Assembly: GCA_902702965.1 (NCBI GenBank)
Contig: CACRXP010000194.1
Location: forward strand, 828,229 to 892,228
Reading direction: 5' to 3'
Length of the DNA stretch: 64,000 bases
DNA from: Spirometra erinaceieuropaei
Lineage: Eukaryota; Platyhelminthes; Cestoda; Diphyllobothriidea; Diphyllobothriidae
The translations under genes were made by a program, and so were the position numbers. Under the pieces are notes generated by a model. The model did no database searches. It had not been told where the DNA came from and saw only the letters and a program-made list of their open reading frames with translations. This document shows, one piece after another, positions 21,831-33,205 of this stretch; the stretch's first letter is position 1; the number at the start of each line of letters is the position of its first letter.

Positions 21831-22439
21831 CAGATCAATAGCCAGTTTCATCCTGCTCTTGTCACTGCCGCACATTTGAATCACGCATCGGTCTGGTCGG
21901 TCAAATGCGCATTCATCCTACTGAGACCGGAGAGCCAGTGCCTTGAGTTCCACTACGTTTGTCGCTCCCGTCTTACCTGCCCGCAATGCCTCAGGATATT
22001 CAGTCATCTCAAGGGCCTATTCAGACATATACGTCTCCATGAAAATAGTAGATACAAAACTGCAGTTCAGATCCCATCACCACGTCTCATCACATATACC
22101 AGTTTAAAAATGAACCTATTTCACCACTCCAAAGGGCACAATCCATCATTCCAGCAATATGCACGCGATCTACTCTGCCAGTACTAGTATGGCGAATAAA
22201 ACGTCGTATGGTAGAGTATGCACATCTCACATAAGTAGGAAACGTGCCATTTCATGTGTCCTGATACGTTAAATGGGTGCCGGGTCGTGTGTGGCGCATG
22301 CCAACAGGCTGTTTAGATTTGTGAGTCGGTAGCATCACCAGTTGGCTGACAGACTTGGACGTGCCCCGACTCTCCAGCGGGAAAGCACTGTGATCCGGCC
22401 TGATCGAGGCCGAAGTTTACAAGTACGAGAACCCTCAGC

Positions 22440-24300
22440 TGATGGATAATGTTAAAACCCTATTCCAGGGGCTGTGACGTCCAGGACCATTTCATAAGGA
22501 TTTAAAGAAGGCTACAATCGTTCATTTCTACAAAAGGAAAGGGAACTGGTGACTCCATGATAATCACAGGAGCACCTCTCTGCTCAATATCGTCGCAAAG
22601 ATTTTCGTTCGCATCCACACCAACCATATAAACTGTCATCTCGAGTAGGGACTACTCCCGGACAGCCAGCCACAAGAGAAATGCCAGAAAATGCGCACGC
22701 ACCTCAACAACACCTTTGTGAACCTGACGAAAGCCTTCGACACCATGAATCGCGACGGACTGCAAAAAATCATACAGATATTCGGATTTACTTACCGATT
22801 CACGCACATGGCGCGCCAGCTCCATGACGGGAGGATGGCCCACGTCACGGACACTGGGACCATCTCAGAGGCATTTGCAGCAACCAACGGTGTGAAACAA
22901 GGCTACGTACTCGCCTTCACCCTCTTCAGCCTCATGTTTTCGGCCATAATGATGGGCGCCTATAGTGATGGCGCCCCGGGATCCGCATCGCATACGGGAT
23001 CGGGGGCTATCTTCTCAGTAGCTGGCGCACTTAGACCCCCACGCGTCTCTCCACGGCTACTGTCCATGATCAGCTCCTCGCGAACGATTGTACACTCAAC
23101 ACCGCGACAGACGCTGACATACAAGGGAGCATGAACCTTTCAACCTCCACTACGCCAACTTCGAGTTTACTATCAGCACGGACAAAACGGCGGTCATGCA
23201 CCAACTGCCGCCCAACGTTGCATACAACAACCAACATCCACGGCACCCAACAGAAAACCGTAGACCACTCCGTCTATTTAGGCAGCACACTCTCATGCTG
23301 CATCAAAATCGAGGATGGCGTGGCTCAGCAGATCTTGAAAGCTAGCTAGACCTTCGGTCAGCTGAAGGACGCAGTATGGCATCGCCTCGACCTCCGCCTC
23401 AACATCAGACTCAAGATATACAAAGCTGTCATCTTGGTGACGCTGCTATATGGTGCGGAGACGGGAACAATCTACGAAAAACAAGCACGGAATCTCAATC
23501 ACCCCCACTTCAGACGTCACCGGAGAGTCCTAAAGCTGAGGTAGCAAGACAGAATTCCGGACACAGAAGTTTTGGAGCGGACAAGAATCCTCGGCATCTG
23601 TGCTATGCTAAGGCAACTGTCACTGCAATGAAGCGGTCACCTTGTGAAAATGGGCGATGAACGACTGCCCAACGGAGATGTCGTTACGGGGGTTCGCTGA
23701 CGAGGTCGGATCCGCCGCCACAGGAACATGTGAGAGAATTCCTTAAGGTGGCTACAAGTAAACGCGGTGGCGGCGACGACAAATACGACCATCTCTCCCA
23801 TCCCTGCCACCGGTGTGAACACTCCCGACCCGCCGTCAACCACCACCCTCGCTATCCCCACTCCCTACTTCAGCGACGTGGACTCGCTCTCAGCTTGTCC
23901 TCATTACGATCGCATGCTCACTCCACATATTGTCCTGACTGGTCATTTGCGAATTCACCACAATGCGAACGGGGCACCAATACTAGGAGCCCTCGTGGGC
24001 CTATTCGGCCAGATTTGTATCCATAACAGCAGAATTCACAGCAATATCGATACATCAAGCATACCTTGCACACCCAACAACTCTCCCACCCTCAGTCCTA
24101 CCAACTCCCTATTCACCAGCGCGATCGCCAGTAGCGGCGCCGCAATGTCAGTTGACTCAGCATCCCCAATCTGTCCTGCTCACACTGTCACCGCTTGTTT
24201 TCCCCACGCACTGGCCTGTTGGGTCATTTGCGAGTATGTCTCACAGTGATTGGCAAACCGGTACCTGAAGCATCAACATGCGCCAGACGCCGTCGCCTTA
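22440..24300 (+). pseudogene. APE-type LINE: RT core and degenerate zinc-finger tail
   Basis: The RT begins near KATIVHFYKRKGN and NIVAKIFVRI. It then runs open at 22691-23134 through VNLTKAFDTMNRDGLQKI, ARQLHDGRMAHVTD, GVKQGYVLAFTLF and SLMFSAIMM. About 20 residues before the LTKAFD block are missing relative to related copies (LLPDSQPQEKCQKM is joined directly). After 23134 the frame is broken. Later pieces include NFKHRAxx-like RT end and finger remnants between 23760 and 24260, most cysteines lost. Confidence 0.7.
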
Positions 24301-24829
24301 ACTGCTCTCATTGCCGTCGCTAATTAAACCATGGCATGGGTCTACTCGGTCACATGCACCCCAGTGAAAACCTGTGTTAAATCACCGCAAACATGACCAC
24401 GTCACCGCATATTCGAGCACAAAGACATTGCAGCCTTTTGATGACAAGGTTTTTTGACTTATTCAAAAATTAATGTGCAGACTTGACTTAGATCTGAAAG
24501 GCTTTTTTTGCCAATGTTTTCTCAAACTCAACTACTAACTTCGGGCAAGTCAAAAACTTCCACCTCAATTGCAGTCTATGGTCAACTGTTAAGCTGTAGA
24601 ATTCTGTCGAAGTCCTCGCCAGTCCTGGCAGACCCTCGGTTTTGACATTCAACGAGAACGCAGAGGTTACAAACTTAGGTGTGATGGCTGATCTAAGAAG
24701 GATGGTATGTCGGTTAGTGCGCTCTCGGGTAATTTATTATGACTCGCTTAAATGCATTGTCGAGAGGACTTTAGCAACTATTTACGCTTACACTTTTCGG
24801 CTGTAGAACATGACAGTTCGACCATCGCA

Positions 24830-24985
24830 CGCAACCATCTTCACCGTGTCTCCCATAGCGTGGGGGGTGCATGACGATGACTTGCATGGGAATTCATTTA
24901 AAGTAATAGCAGACTTGCGCAGTATCTGCCGCACTCTCTTCTCCCCTACACAACTGGGCCCGGTGAAAATGCAGAGTCAGGGAGA
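24830..24985 (-). repeat. dispersed D-repeat fragment
   Basis: The inverse reads GCCCAGTTGTGTAGGGGAGAAG, AAGTCTGCTATTACTTTAAA and CGAACTGTCAT, matching the core of the repeat at 43326-43520. It lies 3' of the minus-strand zinc-finger tail, the same order as at 15.9-16.4 and 30.9-31.5 kb. Confidence 0.55.
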
Positions 24986-25010
24986 GCTGAGGTGGGCTCG
25001 GCCACAGTGC

Positions 25011-25310
25011 CTAATAAAGGTAAACAGTTCGTCTATGGCTCGTTAGTCCCAGTTCGATTAATTTGCGAGTGACCGACCAGACCAGTGAAAGAAGCGAAGG
25101 TGCGATCGCAATGGGGACAGTTTGGGACCGGTTCCGCATTTCCGGCGCAGAGGTCGATTGTGGTAGCGACAGTAATGGGTAACAGGGCGCCGAAAGTGCT
25201 CTCACCGATGGTAGGGGTGGTGGTCGACGCCGTCGGCGCTTCGAGCTTTGTAGTACTGATGGCAGGCCTACCATACCACCGGCACTCTTGCTATCTGAGC
25301 TAAATGACAC
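25011..25310 (-). pseudogene. zinc-finger tail of the LINE (minus strand)
   Basis: In one frame the minus strand reads CPHCDRTFASFTGLVGHSQI followed by NRTGTNEP, a C2H2 finger like those at 15.4 and 23.9 kb. The longer open frame through here is a different phase and not the coding one. Only the 3' end of the element is present. Confidence 0.6.
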
Positions 25311-25589
25311 CCACCAACAGCATTTTGGTTTTCTCGCGACTTAATCAGTTCAGTTATTGAAATCTACTATAAAAAGCGATTAAAAAGTGAACCTGCTGAT
25401 CATCCAGTTTCTGGTACGTTTAGATGGTCCTAATTTGTTTCTTATTGTGGTGGTGGCTCATATATCGTCCTTTGTTTTAGACCGTTGGCCGAAATTCGTG
25501 TTCTTGAACCAGGTCAGGCAATTTCTTCAATTCATAGCTATTCTTGACGGATCTACATAATTTAAATGACCCAATTTTTAAAAACTCGG

Positions 25590-25690
25590 TGATATCGGTG
25601 ACAATGCAGAGTCAGAAAGAGCGGAGGTGGCCTCGGCCACAGTGGCTGACAAAGTTAAACAGTTCGTCCACTTGTGTCGCATACGTCCTG
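25590..25690 (-). repeat. duplicate of 24967-25060
   Basis: ATGCAGAGTCAG, GAGGTGG, CTCGGCCACAGTG and AAACAGTTCGTC occur in the same order in both places, about 620 bp apart. It is a partial direct repeat of the LINE 3' region. Confidence 0.6.
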
Positions 25691-26451
25691 GTTCGCGCAT
25701 AGTGGACCAGATATTCGCAGAAATAAGGGGCGGCTCAAATCCCATTAAAGCGAAAGCAAATGTGGCATTCGAAAGGGATTTCTTGAGTGAATGACTTGTC
25801 GAGAGAAAAAACACCATCGACACTTCATCGCGGATGTCACAACCAGTCACTACCATGAGTGCCAGACCGGCTCGAGATGAAAACAACTCAGTTCATAACA
25901 ATTCCCGTAGGAGCGTGTGGTTATTAGGACGCCTGCATGAATCACTCCTCAGGACGGTGAGCATGGCTTTCTATTTTTTCAACTAAGAATTTAAGAGGGC
26001 TTCGTGTCCATCCCATATCTATGAAACTGGTTCCGAGTGACTTCCGTTTCTTTGCCAGATTGAATGACTACCTCTTTGGGAAGCTCAACGCAAATGACGA
26101 CGAAATCAAAGTGCATGTGCACATTTGAACTATTATGACATAGTGTGTTATACACTCAACGCAGTGCGCGGAAACATAACGTCAGCGGCATCTTACTGCA
26201 CTTTCTTTTAACTGACATATTTCAGGACTTTTGATCATACTGTCTTGCTTCTGACCATATTTACCTGTCTTAAATAAATAAGATATCATCCTTTTGAAAA
26301 TGCTATTGACAAAGACAGCAAAACTCGACTGACTTGTTGGCACTGATTAGTCCGCCAGCCCTGAAAGATTTGAAATGCCACCCGACGCACTCATCTTTAA
26401 GAGAACTATGGACTAGATCGCAGTTGGTAGCCAGGAATGGGGAAGCGGACG
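25691..26451. other. unassigned stretch
   Basis: No gene or recognised element. The minus-strand open frame at 25578-25886 has no known domain. Confidence 0.4.
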
Positions 26452-26545
26452 ATGACCCTAGCCCTAATCCTAACCTTAACCCTAACCGCAACCTTAACCT
26501 TAAACGTTAACCTTAACGGCAACCCTAACCCTAACCAAAATCGTA
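26452..26545. repeat. interstitial telomere-like repeat
   Basis: CCCTAA, CCTTAA and CCGTAA hexamers form a degenerate tract, fading to about 26650. TTAGGG is the usual animal telomere unit. Here it is internal and diverged. Confidence 0.75.
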
Positions 26546-26939
26546 AACACAACCGTAAACACAACACAATCGTAACTTAAAAACCTAACCGTAATACTGA
26601 ACCCTAATCGTACGCTCAAGCCCTGACCGTAAATCGAAGACCTAAGCCTAAAAGTATAACCCGAACCCGAAAATCGGAAACCATTAACTTTTAGCTTACT
26701 CCTCTCCTCAAACGTGAAACGGAAGCAAAATGGGGCAGATTTAATTATGCAGCCCGACTAAATAGCCCCAGTAAACAAACCCCCAGCCACCTGTAATACG
26801 GGACCTGGCTACCGACTGCGATCTAGCCGAGTTATGATATAAAATAATGTTTGTACTCAGTCAGCTTGTTTGCACACAATACATAGTCTTCGAAATATCT
26901 GGAGATTAGGTTAGCCTTCTGGCTATCTTACCTTGCGCA

Positions 26940-28590
26940 TCATGCTTAAACGTCCAGGAAGTTGCATACCTGCAAGAGATCAGTCGTCATCGTGCCCGCG
27001 GACAAGGGGCGTTCCACCGTCGTATTTGACAGGACAGACTACCTCCAGAAGGCCAAAATCGTACTGGGGGAATCGTCAGTTTTATGTCCCACCTGAAACC
27101 AACCCCCTAAAAAACGCTGACACGCGAAATTAATGCAACACTGTTGGCATTAGAAAACTCGGGTGCAATAACACGGACCGACCGGCGCATGGCAAGAGCC
27201 CAAGAGGCGGCCTTGGGCCGGTTCTATGACCTCTCAAGTGTGCACAAGAAGGTCACTCCTCTCCGGGCCATCGTATCGCTCAAAGGCGAAATAGCTGTTT
27301 CGGCGTTTCAGATTTCTAACCGCTGATCCGGACACCACTGTCTGTTCGCCAACACAATTCGTGGAGAAGCTTAAAGGGATAAGTCTCTTGGCAAATGAGG
27401 TCATGGTACTTTTTGATGTCACGTCCCCCTTTACTTTTCTCCCCCAGCACCTGGCAGTCGAGACCGTCGAGTTACTTTTAAAAAGCAAATACGATGAAAC
27501 GGAGGATCGCCTCGGGCATGCTCAAGTCCTTCAGCTCCTGATGTTCCGTCTCAGGAGGTACTTCATGTTTGACGGTACAATCTACGAGCGGATGAAGGGA
27601 ATACCAATGGGTTCGCCGATTTCGGGACTCATAGCCGAGGCGGTCCTACAGCGGTTAGAGTCGCTGGTCTTCTAGGACCACAGGCCGAAAGTCTGGGCTC
27701 GGTATGTGGATGATACCTTCGTCGTCATCGAACGGGATCAGGTACTAACGTTCAATGAACGTCTCAACAGCATCATCCCGGACATACAATTTACGATGGA
27801 GGAGGAAGAAAATAACCATCTGGCCTTCCTGGATTTCCTCGTCTGTCGCGAAGATTGTGGTGACCTAAAGACCAAGGTGTTCAGGAAATCGATGAACACG
27901 ACGTAAATACTGAACTTCAACGGTAACCACCCAATCAGCCACAAGCGCAGTTGTGTAAGAAAGCTATTTCGGCGTGTTAAGACGCACTGCAGTGAACAGG
28001 AAGACAAGGTTGCCGAATCTCAATATCTTCAACGAGTTTTCAGAGAAAATGGTTACCCGCGCAATTTCGTCAACCGGTATATGCGCAAACGAGACGAGAG
28101 ACAGAACCGTGCCGACCCCAAATTCTGGCGAGCGATCCCGTACATCAAGAACGTCTCCGAGGCCGTTAGCCGCCTTCTTGCACCACTTGGAGTTGGAGTT
28201 GCACACAGACCGGAGGCCACCATCAGGCGTCAGGTGATGAGACCAAAAGACCCACTGCCACGGCAAGAAACATCTGGGGTCGTTTACCGGATCTGTTGCA
28301 GTTGCCGGCAAAGCAACTACGTCGGAGAAACTGGAAGACTGCTCAGGACGCAAATCACCGAACACGCGGCGGAAGTGCGGAGAAACGACGCCAAATCTCA
28401 AGTTGCGGCCCATTCGACGAGACCCGGCCACACATTCAAGTTCGATGAGGACAAAATTCTCTCGAGATATGGTAATCGCGTGAGTCGTGATTTGCTTGAG
28501 TCATGGTTCACGGGACCCCAGTCTTTCAACAAGTGGAATGACATCCCAAAACCATATTCGATGCGGAGACAGTCTGGCCAAAGTGATTAA
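26940..28590 (+). pseudogene. Penelope-like element: RT plus GIY-YIG endonuclease
   Basis: The order is N-terminal ADKGRSTVVF-type region near 27000 and TDRRMARAQEAALGRFYDL (27180). RT then follows with FDVTSPFTFLP, YERMKGIPMGSPISGL (27590) and the palm RYVDDTFVVI (27700). Then come the FLDFLVCR region and a connector SEQEDKVAESQYL. The GIY-YIG domain shows GVVYRICC, NYVGETGR and ITEHAAEVRR, and ends ARRLLESW-like (SRDLLESWFTGPQSFNKW). The expected catalytic GIY tyrosine box is VYRI...YVGETGR. Breaks: stops after LESLVF (27673) and MNTT (27904), plus frameshifts in the N-terminal part and near 28080. It is one of four PLE copies here. Confidence 0.85.
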
Positions 28591-30299
28591 CCACTCGGGA
28601 GCGCACAGACCGGTGAGCCAGATGGCCGAGCAATCATCACGCTAGCGATTAACAACTTGCATGCTGGCCATCAAGCCATTAGCGCACCAGCGGGCGGCAA
28701 TTCTTGATGAAGGGAAGCCTTTGTTCCAGGGGTCGCTTATGCTTCTTCTCAGTATTGGAGGTATTTATTGATAACATCAATAGGTTTAGATGCCGTTTGT
28801 GGTCTTTGTTTTTTAGGGCGCGATATAAGGAGTCGTCGCTGTGGAAAATTTTCTGACTTTTTCTCATGCTAAACGTGGGACTATACTGTTTTTGATCATA
28901 AAACTGCCGTGCCTTAATCTCATAACAAAGCCACTGATTTCAATGTTGATATTCACTGGGACAGCTTTCTTTCCGGTCACTGAATGTGCTTATGTGAGAA
29001 GTGTCGTGTCCTTTGGCCGGCAGAAGCAAGTCGGACTGTGAGGAAGCCAGTCTCAACAGGAAACTGGATATCGGCCTCGCTACCCCTCAGGTCCTGTCAC
29101 GGGGTGGGAAGGGGATTACTAATCACACTTGAGTCCCGCTAGCAGGCCGCTAATTGAGAGTTAACTTCAGTTTGAGCGGACGACTAGGAAATATAATCTG
29201 ATCTGGCATTCCCTCGGGGACGTCGCGTGGCGGGTTGAGAAGACGTAGTTCCATGTCGTCAGAGCGATTAGTGGAGCGTAAAGGTGACAATATCTCAAGG
29301 GGTAAGGATCCCCGGACGTCTCCAGTTCCTCTTTCACGCCTCTTACGGCTCACCCTACACCATTCTGTCTCCCCTCCTCCTCCTCCTCCTCCTCCTTCCT
29401 GACCCCTTGATTTCCAGGTTTTCGTCCCCACGGAAAGGTAATACGTGGGCAGAGTTATGCTGAACATTTCAGTCTGCAAGTCACCGAATCGTGCCGGCAA
29501 TTAAGTTTAGTAGCCCAACAACAGTAACAGAGCCTCTGGCTTGAAGCCTCGCGAATCAGTTTAGACCGTCAATTAGACAGCTGTTATCGACTATGGTTGC
29601 GCCACAAACAGGCGATAACACCTGTGATGGATCATAACCTTCAATCGAACGCAATAAAATGCGGGCGTAGTTTTGCTATAATTACCCGAAGGATAAGACG
29701 TTTTGGCTTTTTACCTAAGGTAGTTTATGACTTAGTTGGGTGTTTTTCTCGGTGTAGTGGGGTTGGTTTTTTGTTCATTTGCGACTTTTCGTAAATATCT
29801 AACTACCTTATAAGGTTTGCCATCTACATTGGTTTATGTAACACTTTGCCAATAGCCACGTATCATCAGGGCATTTTCAGACGTAGGGCTGGAACGACGT
29901 GCAAACACTTTTAGAAACGTTTTCAGGACTTGTGGTAGTGTCAGGCAAACCGAACGCCAGCTGAAACGGATAAATGGCGGATTTTACTCATGAATATTTG
30001 TAATGCAACGTGTAGAATTTGTTCCTCTCCACAAACTTTTGATATTTTGAGATGAACGAGTTCCATTTCACTAAGTTCGTGGTTACAGGGCTGCAACTGT
30101 GGCATTTCGTGACACGCCACTCTTCTCAGCTACCAACACTATTTAGTTATGCACAAACGAATGATCTAATATTGCCAGCTTGAAAAAGTTCCCCGTTTAT
30201 TAATTTTGAGCTGGTTCTTCTGCCAGAAAATCCTTGCATCAGTCTGAGAACAGAGGAACCGGTCGGGTGAAACTGGAATATCAAAGAAACCATCGCAGT
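28591..30299. other. unassigned; contains a CTC microsatellite
   Basis: No gene was recognised. A (CTC)n tract lies at about 29374-29398 and gives a poly-Gly frame on the minus strand. The first part may be PLE 3' non-coding DNA. Confidence 0.5.
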
Positions 30300-30880
30300 G
30301 CGACCGGCGCACCAGTGCCAGGAGCCCCACATACACTCCTTGCATCCGCCCTCACTGTCTACGCACATTCGTTCACAGAACGGGCATATTCGGTCACATA
30401 AGTATCCACAAAAGCGGAATTCATCGCAACACTGACATGCCTAGCACATCTTGCATGTCCAGTAACTCTCCCATCTGCAGCCCAATCAACTCGTAATCGA
30501 CTAACACGACCCCCACTAACAACGCCACAACGGCAACCGACTTAACATCACCTAACCACTCCTACTCACACTGTCACCGCATGTTTACCTCATGCATCGG
30601 CCCGGTGGCTCACTTGCAAATCCATCGTTCACGGACTGGTGAAACAGTGTCTGGAGACTCCACACACACCTGCTACATCCTCCTTCACTCTACACACAGT
30701 CCAAGCACATTCAGTAATTGCCTGGACCTATTCGGTCAAATGCGCGTTTCTTAAAAACTGCGATTAATCACCGCAGACATGACCACATCATCACACCTTC
30801 CCCCATTACCACATGCATCAAACACAAACACCTCCAACACCCCACATCAAAGGCACCACTTGCTCAAGTGGGAAATGTGC
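30300..30880 (+). pseudogene. zinc-finger tail of the LINE, copy at 30 kb
   Basis: Finger-like remnants include RPHCLRTFVHRTGIFGHISI near 30345 and SHCHRMFTSCIGPVAHLQIHR near 30560, followed by a weak third near 30720. Cysteines are partly lost. The RT part is absent, so this is a 5'-truncated copy. Confidence 0.6.
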
Positions 30881-31239
30881 TTTTCGGCTTATCTTTCAAT
30901 GTGGTTTCGCTGCTGCACGTGAAACCGGAACGTTCCACCCCCTTGTGTGTGAATTCCTGGTGTGTGCGTATGGCGTGACAGGTCGTGTGTGTGGCACGCG
31001 CAGACGGGCCGTTCTCACCTCTGTCAGCCACATCTCTCAGTCTCAGCATCAGTTAGTTGACCGGTTCGGACCGTCGACTGGTGAGCGGGAAAGGTTAGAG
31101 CGAACCAAGTCAACTCGCAGTTGGCCAATTGTGCGCTTGCGTAGAGCTGCCGACTGGTGGACTGATAGCCAGTCTGCAACGGTTCCTTCCTAATGGGGTC
31201 TCTAGATCACTCCCAGTCAGTGTGGTCCGGACCCCTCTC
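30881..31239 (+). mobile_element. 3' UTR of the 30-kb zinc-finger LINE
   Basis: This matches 15900-16200 block by block (GTGTGTGAATTCCTG, GGCCGTTCT, GACCGGTTCGGACCGTCGACTGG). Confidence 0.55.
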
Positions 31240-31490
31240 CTATGTAAGATCCTGGTCCGTGGACATTATGTACCAGGGGGTGTAGTGGTACGCCTGGGTG
31301 AGGGTCTTCGCCGTGTTAGATGCATGTACCCTTTCTGGCCTCCGGTCTTCTTGACTCTGTTTTGACAGCGGGCTCAGAAGGAAGAGGAGGGGGGGGAGTG
31401 CAGTAGATGTTTCGCAAGTCTGTCATCACTATTCTGCTGCCGAGCACACGGTGGACAACGTTGCTCACGACAGCTTGACTGTCGTGCGTG
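31240..31490 (+). repeat. dispersed D-repeat, copy at 31 kb
   Basis: It reads ATCCTGGTCCGTGGACATTAT, then ACCAGGGGGTGTAGTGGTACG, GCCTCCGGTCTTCTTGACTC, TTTCGCAAGTCTGTCATCAC and GAGCACACGGTGGACAAC. The same series occurs at 42690-42970 and 43245-43530. Confidence 0.65.
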
Positions 31491-32539
31491 TGTGTGTGCG
31501 CGCGCCGTTTTTTCTTGTTTCCATTATTTGCAGTCCTCATATGCGATAAAGTGTTACGTATCCAGGGGTACACCTGAGTCAGTACCTTGGAATGTATCGA
31601 TAAAATGTGTCTTAAAATTCAATTTCTAATGTATTGCCTTAAGGAGATCATAGCTTCGTTTTTGAAAATGCCCCAATCCAATTTAATTAGACATATTTCC
31701 ATTTATTTCGTAACCTCAGTAAGGGGAAATCAAGTTTGTTCACCTCGAAAATTGCACCTTTATTATATGACGCTTGAGTATGTAGCGTGGGTTGTCGACC
31801 GAGGTCAGACTAGCTCCTAAGAAGGAATTACAAGGCAGACAAAACTAATGGCAACAGCGAGCACCAGGAAACGACATACAAACGACCAACGACGGAAAAG
31901 AAAGCGAGTAGACCGAAACGTATTTATTATCCTCTTGGTAACTAAAACCAACCGCGCTTCTCTTCCAGCCCGTTCAAAGCGTCCGATTCGTCCGTGTCGG
32001 TTTCGGTCGGGCCGGTCAGGGCATTCACTAACTGTCTCTCTACAAAGAAAGAACGATGTACAGGCATTAGGAAAAGTCTTATTGTGTTACAAATACATTT
32101 AGCCCATTTTCAAAATATTCATACATTCGTTTACTGATTTGCTACAGATGGACATTACAAGAAGAACTGCCGGCTTTTGGCTTCGAGCTTACAAAGGATA
32201 ATTAATTCGAGCAAGAAAAGTTTAAAGCAAATCATTTCTGGAAACGGGAAATGGGCCTTTGCCTTCACGAAAATCAGGTGGGTTCAGGTACGTCAAATCG
32301 CATTGTTTTCGAGAATGTGGGCGTGAAATATGTTTGAAAAATTCTATTTTGCAAGTTTTTGGCTTGTTATTCCATAAAATGCAATAATAAACTTGCTTGA
32401 CCGTAGATTATTTCACCACGCCTAAATTCAGTGGGCGTTAACAAATATGTAATGAGTACCCGCGACACGCTGTTACTTTTCTGTGTCACGCCGTGCCACG
32501 AAGTTGCCGATTTTTAGTGCATACGAAAATTGGCAGCCG
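31491..32539. other. unassigned stretch
   Basis: No gene or known element. Short open frames at 31587-31820 and 31848-32102 have no recognisable domain. Confidence 0.45.
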
Positions 32540-33205
32540 AAGGGCTACCGCATAAGTCTTTAACTAATAATTTCAACATTAGCCAGGTCACTGTGTGGAG
32601 AAATATTACCAATGAAACCGCGCCCAGAATTAAGCAATATGGACCACAATGTTCCATGAGCTAGCGAGACGACGATTTTATGCGTCGTACACTAAAAAGT
32701 ACTGTTATATGCCCCTTACGTTATTCACAAGGAACATTTGCTAATGCTTTCTCCGACCATGATTTAAAAAATGACGGCATAATTAGACCTCTATGAGCAA
32801 AGTCCTATGAAAAAGCCGTTTTTACGTAATAAAACCTACTAGGGAACGTTTTTCATTGTATATTGATGACAGGCTCTTATTCTGGAAAACAGTTTGCTTT
32901 TGTGACGAAATCTAATTTTCAGACAAACCTCCGAAGTCGGGCCAGGTTGTTATACGTGGGAAGAACTTTCTGCGAGAACACACTTTATTGACAGCAACCT
33001 TCAAGAACTGTCAAATCCTCATGGTTTGGAAGGCAATAAAATTCGGATAGCAACCGTTCTTGCTGTCGATAACGGAGGCCATCAGTGGAAAAGTGTTCAA
33101 TAGATCGTAAAATATGCCTTCAGTTTCAATGGCATTTATAGACGTCAATCGAACACTGTAATCCTGCAGGATAATGCCCCTGTTTTCCGCCCAGATAAGG
33201 TATGA
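32540..33205 (+). pseudogene. Tc1/mariner-type transposase relic
   Basis: A paired-like helix phrase ISQVTVWRNITNETAPRIK near 32575 is followed by an FCDEI-x-FSDKPPKSGQ region near 32890, where the first catalytic Asp is expected. The second catalytic motif, ILQDNAPVFRPDK, lies near 33165-33200 (QDNAP is the hallmark). Stops and frameshifts are frequent and no inverted repeats were found. Family level is supported; the subfamily is not. Confidence 0.55.

Larger units (their letters stand above)
19590..22190 (+). pseudogene. APE-type LINE: RT core fragments plus zinc-finger tail, interrupted
   Basis: RT starts AFDTMNRGGF near 19590 and is interrupted at about 19690-20110. It resumes with HDGMMTHITDNKTVSESF and TKQGCALALTPFSLMFSAML (20130-20280). 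The palm motif reads LLVVTDW, so both FADD aspartates are displaced. Degenerate fingers follow: HCDRNFPSHIGLIGHLR near 21425 (first cysteine lost), HCRTFESRIGLVGQMRIH near 21865 and CPQCLRIFSHLKGLFRHIR near 21980. A compound microsatellite lies between fingers. Confidence 0.7.

Noticed and set aside
21508..21884. Frames with poly-Phe/Leu, poly-Ser/Tyr/Pro and poly-Asn/Lys
   Set aside because: They are translations of a trinucleotide microsatellite.
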